Origin: Thalassobacter stenotrophicus
GTDB lineage: Bacteria > Pseudomonadota > Alphaproteobacteria > Rhodobacterales > Rhodobacteraceae
Length of the DNA: 64,000 bases
Direction of reading: 5' to 3'
Assembly: GCF_001458315.1 (NCBI RefSeq)
Contig: NZ_CYRX01000025.1
Coordinates: 248,001-312,000, forward strand
In this document: positions 29,496 through 37,634 of the stretch, one piece after another
Position numbering within the stretch: the stretch's first letter is position 1
Layout: every line of letters begins with the position of its first letter
Notes under the pieces: model-generated
What the model was told of the DNA's origin: nothing
Seen by the model: only the letters and a program-made list of their open reading frames with translations
Database searches by the model: none
Position numbers and translations under genes: made by a program

Positions 29496-31090
29496 ATACG
29501 TTTTGGAAGGCCGTTGCGCAGGCCAAGCAAGAAACAGGCGCAGACATCCAAACACTGCTGAGCGATCCGGCGCGGGACTTTACCGTGTCGCAAGGCGATG
29601 TGATCTTTGACTACCGCAAGACGGCGATGACACAGGCTGCGCGCACGACTCTTTTGGCTGCGGCCGAAGCCGTCGTGCCTGCCGCGCGTGCCGCGATGTT
29701 TAACGGTCAGCCGATCAACGATACCGAAGGCCGCGCCGTGTTGCACACCGCGTTGCGTGCCGGTCCCGACGCCGAAATCCACGTAGACGGCGCCGATATC
29801 ATGCCCGGTATTCGCGCGACATTGGACCGTATGGGCGCATTCGCGGACCAAGTCCGCAGCGGCGCGTTCACTGGCGCTGGTGGCAAAATCACGGATGTTT
29901 TGAACATCGGGATTGGGGGCTCGGACCTTGGGCCTGCGATGGCAACTCTCGCGCTGGCACCCTTTGCGGATGGCCCGCGCGTGCACTTTGTCTCGAACGT
30001 GGATGGCGCCGATTTTGCGGACAAAACGCGCGGGTTGAACCCTGCGACGACGCTCGTGATCGTGGCGTCCAAGACATTTACAACGATCGAGACGATGACC
30101 AACGCGGCCACGGCAAAGGCGTGGATGGCGGATGTGCCGAACCTTGATGCGCAGTTCGTCGCGCTCAGCACGGCGGATGACAAGGTCGCGGCCTTTGGCA
30201 TTCCGCCCGAACGGATGTTCGGGTTTGAGGATTGGGTCGGTGGACGCTATTCGATGTGGGGGCCGATTGGCCTGTCGCTGATGCTGGCCATCGGGCCAGA
30301 GCGGTTTGAGGCGATGCTGGCGGGTGCGCGCGCTATGGATGACCATTTCCGCACGGCCCCCTTGGCACAGAACATGCCGGTGATACTGGCGCTGGTTGGC
30401 ATCTGGCATCACCAAGTGTGTGGGTTTCCGACGCGTGCGGTGCTGCCCTACGACAACCGCCTTGCGCGGCTGCCTGCCTATCTCCAACAGCTTGAGATGG
30501 AGAGTAACGGCAAGCGCGTCACCATGGATGGCCAAAACAGCGAAGGCGTGACAGGCCCCGTCGTCTGGGGCGAGCCGGGCACAAACGGCCAGCACGCGTT
30601 TTACCAGCTGATCCACCAAGGCACGACGCCGGTTCCGTGCGAATTCATGATCGCCGCGCGCGGTCATGAGCCTGATCTGGATCACCACCATCGACTTTTG
30701 ATCGCCAACTGCCTTGCCCAGTCCGAGGCGTTGATGCGCGGGCGGTCCTTGGAGGAAGCGCGGGCGATTATGGCCGCAAAGGGTTTTGAAGACCCCGAGC
30801 AAGATCGCCAAGCGCGCCACCGGGTATTCCCGGGCAACCGTCCGTCTACGACGTTGATCTATCCGCAGCTAACCCCCGAGGTTTTGGGCCAGATCGTGGC
30901 GCTTTATGAGCACCGTGTGTTTGTCGAAGGTGTGATGCTGGGCATTAACTCTTTCGATCAATGGGGCGTTGAGTTGGGCAAAGAGTTGGCTACAGCTTTG
31001 GGGCCGTTGGTCGATGGCGCGGACGCGAGCACTAAGGATGCCTCAACCCAAGCGCTGCTTTTGCAATTGCGCGCTTGGCGGGGGGACTAA
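29492..31090 (+). CDS. pgi: Glucose-6-phosphate isomerase
   Basis: Interconverts glucose 6-phosphate and fructose 6-phosphate. The 532 residues have the signature segments [11 protein letters not shown] near residue 135 and VASKTFTT near 190, with GYSMW-like GGRYSMWGP near 250, and the C-terminal signature [10 protein letters not shown] near 490 with the catalytic Lys. The ATG at 29492 overlaps the pgl stop; three codons earlier a GTG-type start is possible but less likely. With zwf and pgl it lets hexose enter or recycle through the oxidative branch. No terminator was recognised downstream. Confidence 0.97.
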   Translation: MNTFWKAVAQAKQETGADIQTLLSDPARDFTVSQGDVIFDYRKTAMTQAARTTLLAAAEAVVPAARAAMFNGQPINDTEGRAVLHTALRAGPDAEIHVDGADIMPGIRATLDRMGAFADQVRSGAFTGAGGKITDVLNIGIGGSDLGPAMATLALAPFADGPRVHFVSNVDGADFADKTRGLNPATTLVIVASKTFTTIETMTNAATAKAWMADVPNLDAQFVALSTADDKVAAFGIPPERMFGFEDWVGGRYSMWGPIGLSLMLAIGPERFEAMLAGARAMDDHFRTAPLAQNMPVILALVGIWHHQVCGFPTRAVLPYDNRLARLPAYLQQLEMESNGKRVTMDGQNSEGVTGPVVWGEPGTNGQHAFYQLIHQGTTPVPCEFMIAARGHEPDLDHHHRLLIANCLAQSEALMRGRSLEEARAIMAAKGFEDPEQDRQARHRVFPGNRPSTTLIYPQLTPEVLGQIVALYEHRVFVEGVMLGINSFDQWGVELGKELATALGPLVDGADASTKDASTQALLLQLRAWRGD

Positions 31091-31193
31091 TCTGTCCCGC
31101 TACAGGCCAAAATCAGCGCGCAGAGCGGTTGCAGTAGCAATTGCTCTGAGCAAAATATCAGGCCAAGGATGTTAACTTATATGGCCCTGACAG

Positions 31194-31811
31194 ATGATTG
31201 ATTGGCTGCTCTTCATTCCCGCTTGTTTCGCGCTGAACCTCGCGTTTGGACCGAACAACTTGTTGGCGTTAACCCATGGGGCAAGGCGGGGCGTTGGTTT
31301 TGCTGCGCTGGCGTCGCTTGGGCGATTGCTCGCCTTCGCCCCCATGATCGCGCTCAGCGCGCTGGGGTTGGGTGTGATCCTAACGGCGTCATCCGTGGTG
31401 TTTGGCATCGTCAAGATTATCGGTGCGGCCTATCTGATCTGGCTTGGTATCTCGCTTTTGCGCAGCGCGTCATCCATAGATGCACGATCCCTGTCCGGGG
31501 GCGATATCACCTTGCCGCGCGCTCTTCGGTCCGAGGCTTTGGTCGCCCTAAGCAACCCCAAAGCCATCCTCATCTTTGCCGCCTTTTTCCCGCAGTTCAT
31601 CAGCCTTGAGGCCTATTGGTCGGGCTATGCGATGTTGGGCGCGGCTTTCTTGATGTTGGAGGTCATGGCGATCCTCGTCTACGCACTGCTTGGCAAGGTC
31701 GCGTCACGCTTTGCCGCTGGCGGCTTGCCGATTTTTCAGCGCCTATCAGGGGCCATGATGTGTGTGTTTGGGGCTGTTTTGCTGTTTAGCCCGCAGCCAA
31801 GCCCGCGCTAG
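31194..31811 (+). CDS. LysE family translocator
   Basis: An inner-membrane exporter of the LysE/RhtB family, 205 residues with six hydrophobic segments. Family marks are the N-terminal FGPNNLLALTHGARRG loop (residues 19-34), the YLIWLGISLLR segment near 80, and the NPKAILIFAAFFPQF motif near 124. Such proteins export amino acids or their derivatives; the substrate here is unknown. It is 103 bases after pgi, so it may be a separate unit. It converges with a thioesterase gene, leaving only three bases between the stops. Confidence 0.9.
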   Translation: MIDWLLFIPACFALNLAFGPNNLLALTHGARRGVGFAALASLGRLLAFAPMIALSALGLGVILTASSVVFGIVKIIGAAYLIWLGISLLRSASSIDARSLSGGDITLPRALRSEALVALSNPKAILIFAAFFPQFISLEAYWSGYAMLGAAFLMLEVMAILVYALLGKVASRFAAGGLPIFQRLSGAMMCVFGAVLLFSPQPSPR

Positions 31812-31814
31812 GGG

Positions 31815-32309
31815 CTAGCTCTCAAACACCGCGCCATCCTTTTCGGTGATCACGTCGATGAACGCTTGGGGCAATGCTTTGCGGGTCACGGCGTCCTCTT
31901 CCATCAGCACGATCACCGCATGCCCCACCGCGCAGACTTGGCCACGGGCGACAACGGCGTATTGCATCTTCCACGACGTGCGCCTGTAGCTGAGGGACCG
32001 GCCGACGACGATGTATTCCTCATCGAGGTGCAGGGGGGCTTTGTATTCTACATCGACGTTGCGCAGAACCAGAACTGGACGCTCGCCTGACGCGACAAAA
32101 TTGGCGATGCCGTAGTCGCGCATATAGGCCACGCGAAAGCTTTCGAACCAGCTGAGATAGACGGCGTTGTTGACGTGGTTGAGCACGTCCAATTCATGGA
32201 ACCGCACCCGGTCTGCTTGGCCGATGTTGAACACATCCGGCACCCCGCGCGCGCGCAAGGTTGGGATATCAAGCGGGGTTAGTAGGGGCAGGGACATCAG
32301 AGGGCTCAT
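31815..32309 (-). CDS. Acyl-CoA thioesterase, hotdog fold
   Basis: A 4-hydroxybenzoyl-CoA thioesterase-type hotdog protein of about 164 residues. The catalytic segment HELDVLNHVNNAVYLSWFE near residue 36 shows the Asp (D of DVLNHV) used by this family, and the second half has the strand pattern VDVEYKAPLHLDEE. The acyl substrate is unknown. The start is uncertain: ATGs at 32309 and 32297 lie close together and neither has a clear ribosome-binding site. It converges with the LysE gene and is followed upstream by a tRNA-Gly on the same strand. Confidence 0.82.
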   Translation of the reverse strand: MSPLMSLPLLTPLDIPTLRARGVPDVFNIGQADRVRFHELDVLNHVNNAVYLSWFESFRVAYMRDYGIANFVASGERPVLVLRNVDVEYKAPLHLDEEYIVVGRSLSYRRTSWKMQYAVVARGQVCAVGHAVIVLMEEDAVTRKALPQAFIDVITEKDGAVFES

Positions 32310-32381
32310 GGCTAGAACAGTTGGCGGCCAAACTGCACCATCTGCTGCTGGGGTCAACCAGTTCGCGATGTTTGGAGGGAC

Positions 32382-32455
32382 TGGAGCGGGTAACGAGAAT
32401 CGAACTCGTAACTTAAGCTTGGGAAGCTCGCGTGATACCTTTTCACCATACCCGC
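32382..32455 (-). tRNA. tRNA-Gly(CCC)
   Basis: Read on the minus strand: acceptor GCGGGTA / TACCCGC with a T discriminator and CCA encoded; D-stem GTGA/TCAC; anticodon loop TTCCCAA (anticodon CCC); T-arm ACGAG TTCGATT CTCGT. The anticodon stem CGAGC / GCTTA has a G-T pair and a C-A mismatch at its top, slightly weaker than usual. The length is 74 bases. Confidence 0.93.
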
Positions 32456-32543
32456 GTCCGTGGGATTACTTAGGCCGGGTCGCGGGGGGATACAAGCGGT
32501 GTTGATACGATTGGGGATCGTTCTTTGTGGAATGTTTCGCATG

Positions 32544-32567
32544 GCCAGAGCCTCTCGTGGCTCTGGC
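32544..32567 (-). terminator. Possible terminator hairpin after the RACE gene
   Basis: The nine-base perfect stem GCCAGAGCC / GGCTCTGGC has a six-base loop and lies 17 bases past the stop of the reactivator gene. It lacks a clear T-run. Confidence 0.45.
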
Positions 32568-32583
32568 TATTGGTCTGTTGGCA

Positions 32584-34620
32584 CTAGGCGCGGCGGCGGC
32601 GTCGCCCTGAGCTGTTCTTTTCTCCTCCCTGCCCAAAATGCGTCGCAGGAAGCGGCGCAATCGCGGCAAGATGCGGAAAGGGGTCCGTGGCGTGCGGGAT
32701 CGCGTTCGCGTTGACGAAATGCTCTTGGAACTTCGGTTCAATCGCGGTTTCGATCTTTTCGATCCGGCTGACCAGCCCTTCGATGTGGGCGCGGGCGCCT
32801 GCGTTGCATAGCGCCATGCGCGCGCCATGGCCCGCGGCGTTGCCCGCACTGGTGACATTTTCAAGCTGTGCATCGGGGATCATCCCCAAAACCATCGCGT
32901 GCTTGGGCGAGATATGCGCCCCAAACGCCCCGGCGAGCGTGACGCGGTCAACCGTGTCGACGCCCAGCTCATCCATCAACAAACGCGCCCCGGCATAGAG
33001 CGCAGATTTAGCAAGCTGGATCGCGCGGATATCGCCTTGAGTGACAGTGATGCGGGGACCGCCCGCCTCGGTGCCGTCCCACAGGAGGTATTCATTGGTG
33101 CGCCCGGTGGCGACTGCACGCGGCGTGCCGGTTTGCGCCTCTGACCCGATCAGGCCTGACGGATCTAAAAGGCCAGCCATCCGCATTTCAGCGACGGCCT
33201 CAATGATGCCCGAGCCGCAAATCCCGGTGATCCCGGTCTCGGCGGTGGCTTCTGCGAATTCGGGCGCGTCGGACCAAACGTCTGAGCCGATCACGCGGAA
33301 ACGTGGTTCTTTGGTGACGGGGTCAATCTCAACCCGCTCAATCGCGCCGGGGGCCGCCCGTTGGCCCGCGCTGATCTGGGCGCCCTCAAACGCGGGGCCT
33401 GTTGGGGAGGAACACGCCAAGACCTTGGAACGATTGCCCAAAAGGATCTCCGCATTGGTCCCCACATCAACGATCAGGACCAAGTCATCCGAGGTTTCGG
33501 GAGATTCCGACAAAGCCACCGCAGCGGCGTCGGCACCCACGTGTCCGGCGATACAGGGCAGCAGATAAGTCTGAGCGTTGGGGTTGAGGTTACTCAGCTC
33601 CAGCTCGCGCGCGTGCAGCGAAAGACTGCCCGAAGTCGCTAGCGCAAAGGGCGCTTGGCCCAACTCAACAGGGTCAATCCCCAAGAGAAGGTGGTGCATG
33701 ACCGGGTTGCACACGAACACGGTTTCAACGACTTGGCGCAGTTCAACATCTGCTTCACGGGCGAGTTCCGCAAAAAGGGTGTTGATGCCTTCGCGCACGG
33801 CGCGCGTCATCTCAACATCGCCACCAGGGTTCATCATCGCATAAGATACGCGTGACATGAGGTCTTCGCCAAAGCGAATTTGAGGGTTCATCAAGCCAGA
33901 TGACGCGAGGACGGATCCATCCGAAAGGTCGCAGAGGTGTGCCGCGATCGTGGTTGAGCCAAGGTCAACAGCAAGACCATAGAGCGGGCCCTCAAAGAAA
34001 CCCGGCCACACATCAAGGATTTCGGCGCGCCCATGAGGCGGCTGGAACACCGCGAGCGTGACGGTCCATTGCCCCTTGCGCAGAGCGGGTTGAAGCGCGC
34101 GCAAAACACCGAGTGACGCAGTAACACCGGTGATGTTCCACTGCGCCTCAAGCGCTTGTCCGACGCGCTCAAGATCCCCGGTCGGTTCATCCATGTCGGG
34201 CTGCGCGACCTCGACATAATAGAGGCGTGTTGCCGGATCCATCGTGATAGGCCGCTGGCTCGCGGATTTGCGGATAACCTGTTTATGCACTTGGCTTTCT
34301 GGCGGGACGTCCACGACCACATCGCCTTGCACTTTGGCCTGACAGCCCAAGCGCCGGCCGTCAATCAAGCCACGCTTGTCTTTGTAGCGCTGCTCAACGG
34401 CGTTCCAGTCCGATAGCGCATCGGACGCGACCGTGACCCCATGCTTTGGAAAATCTCCCAAACCCGGCTGAATTTGACACTTAGAGCAGATACCTCGGCC
34501 ACCGCAGACGCTATCAAGATCGACGCCAAGCTGCCGTGCAGCCGTCAGGATCGGCGTGCCAACCGCAAAACGGCCGCGTTTGCCAGAAGGGGTGAACACA
34601 ACAAGGGGGTCTTGGGCCAT
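32584..34620 (-). CDS. RamA-like corrinoid reactivator (2Fe-2S + DUF4445 ASKHA)
   Basis: An ATP-dependent reductive activator that returns oxidised cob(II)alamin of a corrinoid methyltransferase to the active state. The 678 residues start with a ferredoxin-like 2Fe-2S domain whose ligands are C39, C45, C48 and C93 (CGGRGICSKC and GRRLGC). A linker follows, then the ASKHA fold of DUF4445 (GLAVDLGSTTIAAHL near 215, IVDVGTNAEILLG near 390, LAGAFGAHI near 565). A similar protein has been reported to support split MetH in Phaeobacter inhibens. The tail ends SSGRRRRRA, like that of the methyltransferase upstream. The start is ATG 34620 with a weak ribosome-binding site. Confidence 0.88.
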   Translation of the reverse strand: MAQDPLVVFTPSGKRGRFAVGTPILTAARQLGVDLDSVCGGRGICSKCQIQPGLGDFPKHGVTVASDALSDWNAVEQRYKDKRGLIDGRRLGCQAKVQGDVVVDVPPESQVHKQVIRKSASQRPITMDPATRLYYVEVAQPDMDEPTGDLERVGQALEAQWNITGVTASLGVLRALQPALRKGQWTVTLAVFQPPHGRAEILDVWPGFFEGPLYGLAVDLGSTTIAAHLCDLSDGSVLASSGLMNPQIRFGEDLMSRVSYAMMNPGGDVEMTRAVREGINTLFAELAREADVELRQVVETVFVCNPVMHHLLLGIDPVELGQAPFALATSGSLSLHARELELSNLNPNAQTYLLPCIAGHVGADAAAVALSESPETSDDLVLIVDVGTNAEILLGNRSKVLACSSPTGPAFEGAQISAGQRAAPGAIERVEIDPVTKEPRFRVIGSDVWSDAPEFAEATAETGITGICGSGIIEAVAEMRMAGLLDPSGLIGSEAQTGTPRAVATGRTNEYLLWDGTEAGGPRITVTQGDIRAIQLAKSALYAGARLLMDELGVDTVDRVTLAGAFGAHISPKHAMVLGMIPDAQLENVTSAGNAAGHGARMALCNAGARAHIEGLVSRIEKIETAIEPKFQEHFVNANAIPHATDPFPHLAAIAPLPATHFGQGGEKNSSGRRRRRA

Positions 34621-34640
34621 ATGCAATTCGGTGTGCCGCG

Positions 34641-34695
34641 AGAAGACTTTTCAAAAAAGTCTTCGTGGCCGAAAAATCTTGGAAGATTTTTTCGA
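34641..34695. repeat. Two successive AT-rich hairpins before the RACE gene
   Basis: The first has ten-base perfect arms GAAGACTTTT / AAAAGTCTTC with a CAA loop. The second is a CGAAAAATCTT / AAGATTTTTTCG hairpin. They fill the 77-base gap between the stop of the 76-residue gene and the reactivator start. They may be attenuating terminators or processing sites that adjust the amount of reactivator. Confidence 0.65.
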
Positions 34696-34697
34696 TG

Positions 34698-34928
34698 TCA
34701 CACGATGAGGTGGAGGGGGTCGCGTGTGCAGATAATGATGAACTGTCCGCCTGCTTCGATGAGATGGAACCCGCGTCTTCGGACTTCCAGTTCAAAGGTT
34801 TTTCGCCCCACTTTTCGCTCTACGTCTGCCACTTTACGGCGCACAACTCCTCCATTTTGCGCAGATTTTGCCAGAAAAATCTGGTGCATCCACTGGTCAT
34901 CTTGGAAAGTGAGGGGCAAATCAGGCAT
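34698..34928 (-). CDS. Small conserved protein of the split methionine-synthase operon
   Basis: A 76-residue basic protein of unknown function, easily missed because longer spurious frames cover it. It begins MPDLPLTFQDDQWM and contains GGVVRRKVADVERKVG near residue 26, EVRRRGFHLIEAGGQF near 48, and ends RDPLHLIV. I recall similar small proteins in Roseobacter genomes with a misleading anthranilate-isomerase label, but could not check. It starts 34 bases after the methyltransferase stop and precedes the reactivator, so it probably belongs to the operon. The Arg/Lys-rich centre could bind nucleic acid or a partner protein; this is inference. The ATG at 34928 has only a weak ribosome-binding site. 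Confidence 0.7.
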   Translation of the reverse strand: MPDLPLTFQDDQWMHQIFLAKSAQNGGVVRRKVADVERKVGRKTFELEVRRRGFHLIEAGGQFIIICTRDPLHLIV

Positions 34929-34951
34929 AGGCCCAGTTTGCCGCCTCAGGG

Positions 34952-34966
34952 TTAATAGTCGCTTAA
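34952..34966 (-). promoter_or_regulatory. CtrA-type box (TTAA-N7-TTAA) before the 76-residue gene
   Basis: Read on the minus strand it is TTAAGCGACTATTAACC, matching the CtrA pattern TTAA-N7-TTAAC. It overlaps the methyltransferase stop codon and lies about 25 bases before the small gene. The position is odd for a promoter, so it may be chance. Confidence 0.35.
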
Positions 34967-36042
34967 GCGCGGCGGCGACGACCGCCACCGGCCCGGCCCG
35001 CACGACCGCCTTGCGGGGCGGCGTCTGGGTCTTTGTTAAAGTTGATCCAGGCCGCACCGGACGGATCCTTGTCGCTTAGGAAGTTAGCGGCGCGAATGGC
35101 CTCCATTTCCTTGCCCGCACGAGGTTTGGTCGACCCCATCCCGAACAGCTTTACAAAGGTCTCGTCGTCCATGCCCTCGGGCAGAATAATACCCGCAGCC
35201 TCGATCAGAGCCTTGCGTTCGGCGATCTTTTTGGGGCCAACGGGCAAGGCAACAGGGTTCATGATTGCAGAAGTCATGCCCGCCTGCATCGCCATAGGCA
35301 GGAATGCGTTGTTGATCCCGTGACGGTTGGGCAAACCAAAGCTGATGTTGGAGGCACCGCAGGTTGTGTTCACGCCCAACTCATCGCGCAGACGGCGCAC
35401 AAGTGTGAATACCTGCAGGCCAGCGGTGCCCATGGCGCCTACGGGCATCACAAGCGGATCCACAACGATATCATGTGCGGGGATGCCAAAGTCAGCGGCG
35501 CGTTCCACGATTTTCTTCGCCACGGCAAAGCGGACTTCGGGGTCCTCTGAGATGCCGGTGTCGTCGTTCGAAATCGCCACAACTGGCACGTTGTATTTCT
35601 TGACCAGAGGCAGGACCAATTCCAGCCGCTCCTCTTCTCCGGTGACGGAGTTCAGAAGGGGGCGGCCCTCGGCGGCCGCGAGACCATTTTCCAACGCGCC
35701 GGGGACGGAACTGTCGATGCAAAGGGGCACATCCACGACGGCCTGCACGCGCTCAACCAATTCCTTCATCAATGTTGGTTCGACAAAGTTGTTGTCTGCG
35801 TAGCGGGGGTCTTCGGCCATTTTGTTGGAGAAGACCGCGCCGGAGTTCACATCCAGCACGCCCGCGCCCGCGGCGACCTGTGCAATCGCGTCGGCTTCCA
35901 CGCGGCTGAAATCGCCGCGCTCTAGTTCTTCGTTCAGGATTTTGCGGCCCGTCGGATTGATCCGCTCACCGATCACGCAGAACGGCTCGTCAAAGCCCAT
36001 GACGACTGTTTTTGTTTTTGATTCCAGAACCGTACGGGTCAT
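34963..36042 (-). CDS. Methyl-THF:corrinoid methyltransferase (MetH pterin-domain protein)
   Basis: Transfers the methyl group of 5-methyltetrahydrofolate to a corrinoid protein. The 359 residues correspond to the single pterin-binding (DHPS-like TIM barrel) domain of MetH. The VIGERINPTGRK motif is at residues 23-34, DVNSGAVFSN near 65, and LCIDSSVPGA near 108. It lacks the homocysteine, B12 and activation domains found in one-piece MetH. The C-terminal 30 residues are Gly/Arg-rich and end GGGRRRRA. It lies three bases after metF, so methyl-THF producer and user are co-expressed. In P. inhibens, an equivalent stand-alone protein has been assigned to a split methionine synthase. Confidence 0.87.
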   Translation of the reverse strand: MTRTVLESKTKTVVMGFDEPFCVIGERINPTGRKILNEELERGDFSRVEADAIAQVAAGAGVLDVNSGAVFSNKMAEDPRYADNNFVEPTLMKELVERVQAVVDVPLCIDSSVPGALENGLAAAEGRPLLNSVTGEEERLELVLPLVKKYNVPVVAISNDDTGISEDPEVRFAVAKKIVERAADFGIPAHDIVVDPLVMPVGAMGTAGLQVFTLVRRLRDELGVNTTCGASNISFGLPNRHGINNAFLPMAMQAGMTSAIMNPVALPVGPKKIAERKALIEAAGIILPEGMDDETFVKLFGMGSTKPRAGKEMEAIRAANFLSDKDPSGAAWINFNKDPDAAPQGGRAGRAGGGRRRRA

Positions 36043-36045
36043 TGT

Positions 36046-36972
36046 TTATCCTATGTTTGCGGCTGGAACGCCCGAGGCGCCACCGTTGTCTTTGGCCCAA
36101 TTTGCATTTGTCTTGATCCCGCCCAGCGGGAAGAAATGCACGTTGGTGATGTTGAAGTCTGGGTTGGCGGCCTTGTGCACAGCCAAATCCGACAGGAACT
36201 CTGTAGGCTCGTAGGGCAGCAGCAGTTTCGTGACGTCCATCGCCCGCTTTTGCAGAACCTTGAGCGATGCGCCGACACCACAGGCGATCGAGAACTTAAT
36301 CAGCGTTTGCAGCTTTGCAGGACCCGCGACACCGATGTGGATCGGTAGGTCCATGCCCGCGGCTTTGAGGTCATCAGCCCATTTGATCACGGGACCGGCC
36401 TCAAAGCAGAACTGTGTTGCGATGGCCATCTCGGCATCGGTGCGTTCGCGGGCGAAATCTGCTTTCCACATGATCGCCTCGTTCACGGCTTTCATGCCGC
36501 CATCGGGGTCGATGTCTTTGTTGCCCTCGGGGTGACCCGCAACATGTAACCGCTTGAACCCGGCTTTGTCGAACAGCCCCGTTTCCAGCAATTGCATTGA
36601 GCTGTCGAAGTCGCCGTGGGGTGTGGTCACACCACCGGCCAGCAGCAGCGCTTGGTCCACGCCTGCTTCGCCTTGGTAGCGCGCGATCCAATCGGCCAAT
36701 GTGTCCGCGTCCTTGATGATGCGGGCGGGAAAGTGCGGCATCACCGGATAGCCAGCCTCGGACAGGCGGCGCGCCGTGGCGACCATGTCATCAATCGGCG
36801 TGCCTTCGATGTGGGCAATGTACACGCGGGTGCCTTTGGGCAGAAGCGCGGTGAAATCCTCAATCTTTTCGGCGGTGCGTGGCATCACCTCGATGGAGTA
36901 ATCCGCCAAAATAGCCTCAAGGTCGGCGCCTTGAGTTGCATCAGACTTGCGTTTGAAATTCAGCAGGGCCAT
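36046..36972 (-). CDS. metF: Methylenetetrahydrofolate reductase
   Basis: Reduces 5,10-methylene-THF to 5-methyl-THF, the methyl donor for methionine synthesis. The 308 residues form a MetF-type FAD TIM barrel: SIEVMPRTAEKIEDF near residue 26 corresponds to the E-x-x-P-x segment that carries the catalytic Glu, LLLAGGVTTPHGDFDSS near 107 binds folate, and TQFCFEAG near 175 is conserved. It is a divergent branch compared with enteric MetF. GGAGGGAG precedes the ATG at 36972; an upstream extension to 36993 is not needed. It sits 30 bases after the Virulence_fact gene. Confidence 0.88.
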   Translation of the reverse strand: MALLNFKRKSDATQGADLEAILADYSIEVMPRTAEKIEDFTALLPKGTRVYIAHIEGTPIDDMVATARRLSEAGYPVMPHFPARIIKDADTLADWIARYQGEAGVDQALLLAGGVTTPHGDFDSSMQLLETGLFDKAGFKRLHVAGHPEGNKDIDPDGGMKAVNEAIMWKADFARERTDAEMAIATQFCFEAGPVIKWADDLKAAGMDLPIHIGVAGPAKLQTLIKFSIACGVGASLKVLQKRAMDVTKLLLPYEPTEFLSDLAVHKAANPDFNITNVHFFPLGGIKTNANWAKDNGGASGVPAANIG

Positions 36973-37002
36973 CAGGCTCTCCCTCCAGGTCATTGCCGGC
37001 GC

Positions 37003-37299
37003 TCAGGCGCGGCCATCATTGGCGATCAGCGTTTTGATACGCTCTTGATCATACTCGGCGTCCAACCGTGCGGCCTCTTGGGTCGCGATATCGGCGGGGT
37101 CGCCCTCTACGGGGTAGGGCGCAGCTTTGCGCCATTCGGCCAAGTAGTCATCTGTCTCGGCGGCGCCTGATTTCATCGCCGCCCGGTCAATCGCTTGCTC
37201 GAACCGTTCGGGCAGTTGCGCTTTTGCGCCCCGACGGCCTTTGCCCACAATCACCTGTGCGGGGATATCGCGCCAAAATACTACTGTTACGTCTGGCAT
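37003..37299 (-). CDS. Virulence_fact family protein, unknown function
   Basis: A 98-residue soluble protein. The N-terminal MPDVTVVFWRDIPAQVIVG and the middle FEQAIDRAAMKSGAAETDDYLAEW resemble the Pfam Virulence_fact family, a name that does not establish any role in virulence. The charged C-terminal half is helical. It is the first gene of the metF - methyltransferase - reactivator block, 30 bases before metF, so a part in folate or methyl transfer is a reasonable inference. No motif gives an enzymatic activity. Confidence 0.75.
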   Translation of the reverse strand: MPDVTVVFWRDIPAQVIVGKGRRGAKAQLPERFEQAIDRAAMKSGAAETDDYLAEWRKAAPYPVEGDPADIATQEAARLDAEYDQERIKTLIANDGRA

Positions 37300-37368
37300 G
37301 GATGAATCCTCCCTTGCCCCCTGATAGGGCCTTGCGCACCGCGCGCTGTGCTTGATTTCGACACGTCC

Positions 37369-37400
37369 TGTCGCACCTGCGACAACAATGCGTCGCAGGT
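37369..37400. promoter_or_regulatory. TGCGACA inverted-repeat cluster, candidate operator
   Basis: TGTCGCA-CC-TGCGACA forms a 16-base palindrome, and the arms ACCTGCGAC / GTCGCAGGT (37375-37383 and 37392-37400) form an overlapping second one. They lie 70-100 bases before the Virulence_fact gene. The regulator is unknown. Confidence 0.45.
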
Positions 37401-37493
37401 CGGTTTTAGGCGTTTTTTATATGCGGCGCGAGGGGCGGGTGCTCTCGTAATTCTCATCATGTTCATGAGCCGCTGTGGATAGGGGCGCAAACA

Positions 37494-37508
37494 TTAACGG
37501 ATGCTTAA
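37494..37508 (+). promoter_or_regulatory. CtrA-type box upstream of ppx
   Basis: TTAACGGATGCTTAA is an exact TTAA-N7-TTAA match, 127 bases before the ppx start. It lies in an intergenic position, consistent with control by the CckA-ChpT-CtrA relay. Confidence 0.5.
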
Positions 37509-37634
37509 GCGGGCAGGGGGTATGCTGAGGGCAATCCGTGCAATGATCCAAGGCGATACAACCTAGACGTATACCTTGTGCGCGCCTGCTCGCGGGCGTA
37601 AGTATTGGGTAACCAGTTATGAAAGGCGCGTTTC

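Larger units (their letters stand above)
37300..37634. other. Divergent intergenic region between the metF block and ppx
   Basis: This 335-base stretch has no gene I can support. It contains a cluster of TGCGACA-like inverted repeats (37369-37400), a CtrA-type box (37494-37508) and a TTGTGCGCG-rich stretch. The two transcription units probably both start here. Confidence 0.6.

Noticed and set aside
29480-30820. 446-codon open frame antisense to pgi
   Set aside because: Composition is Arg/His-rich and follows the codon pattern of pgi in reverse.
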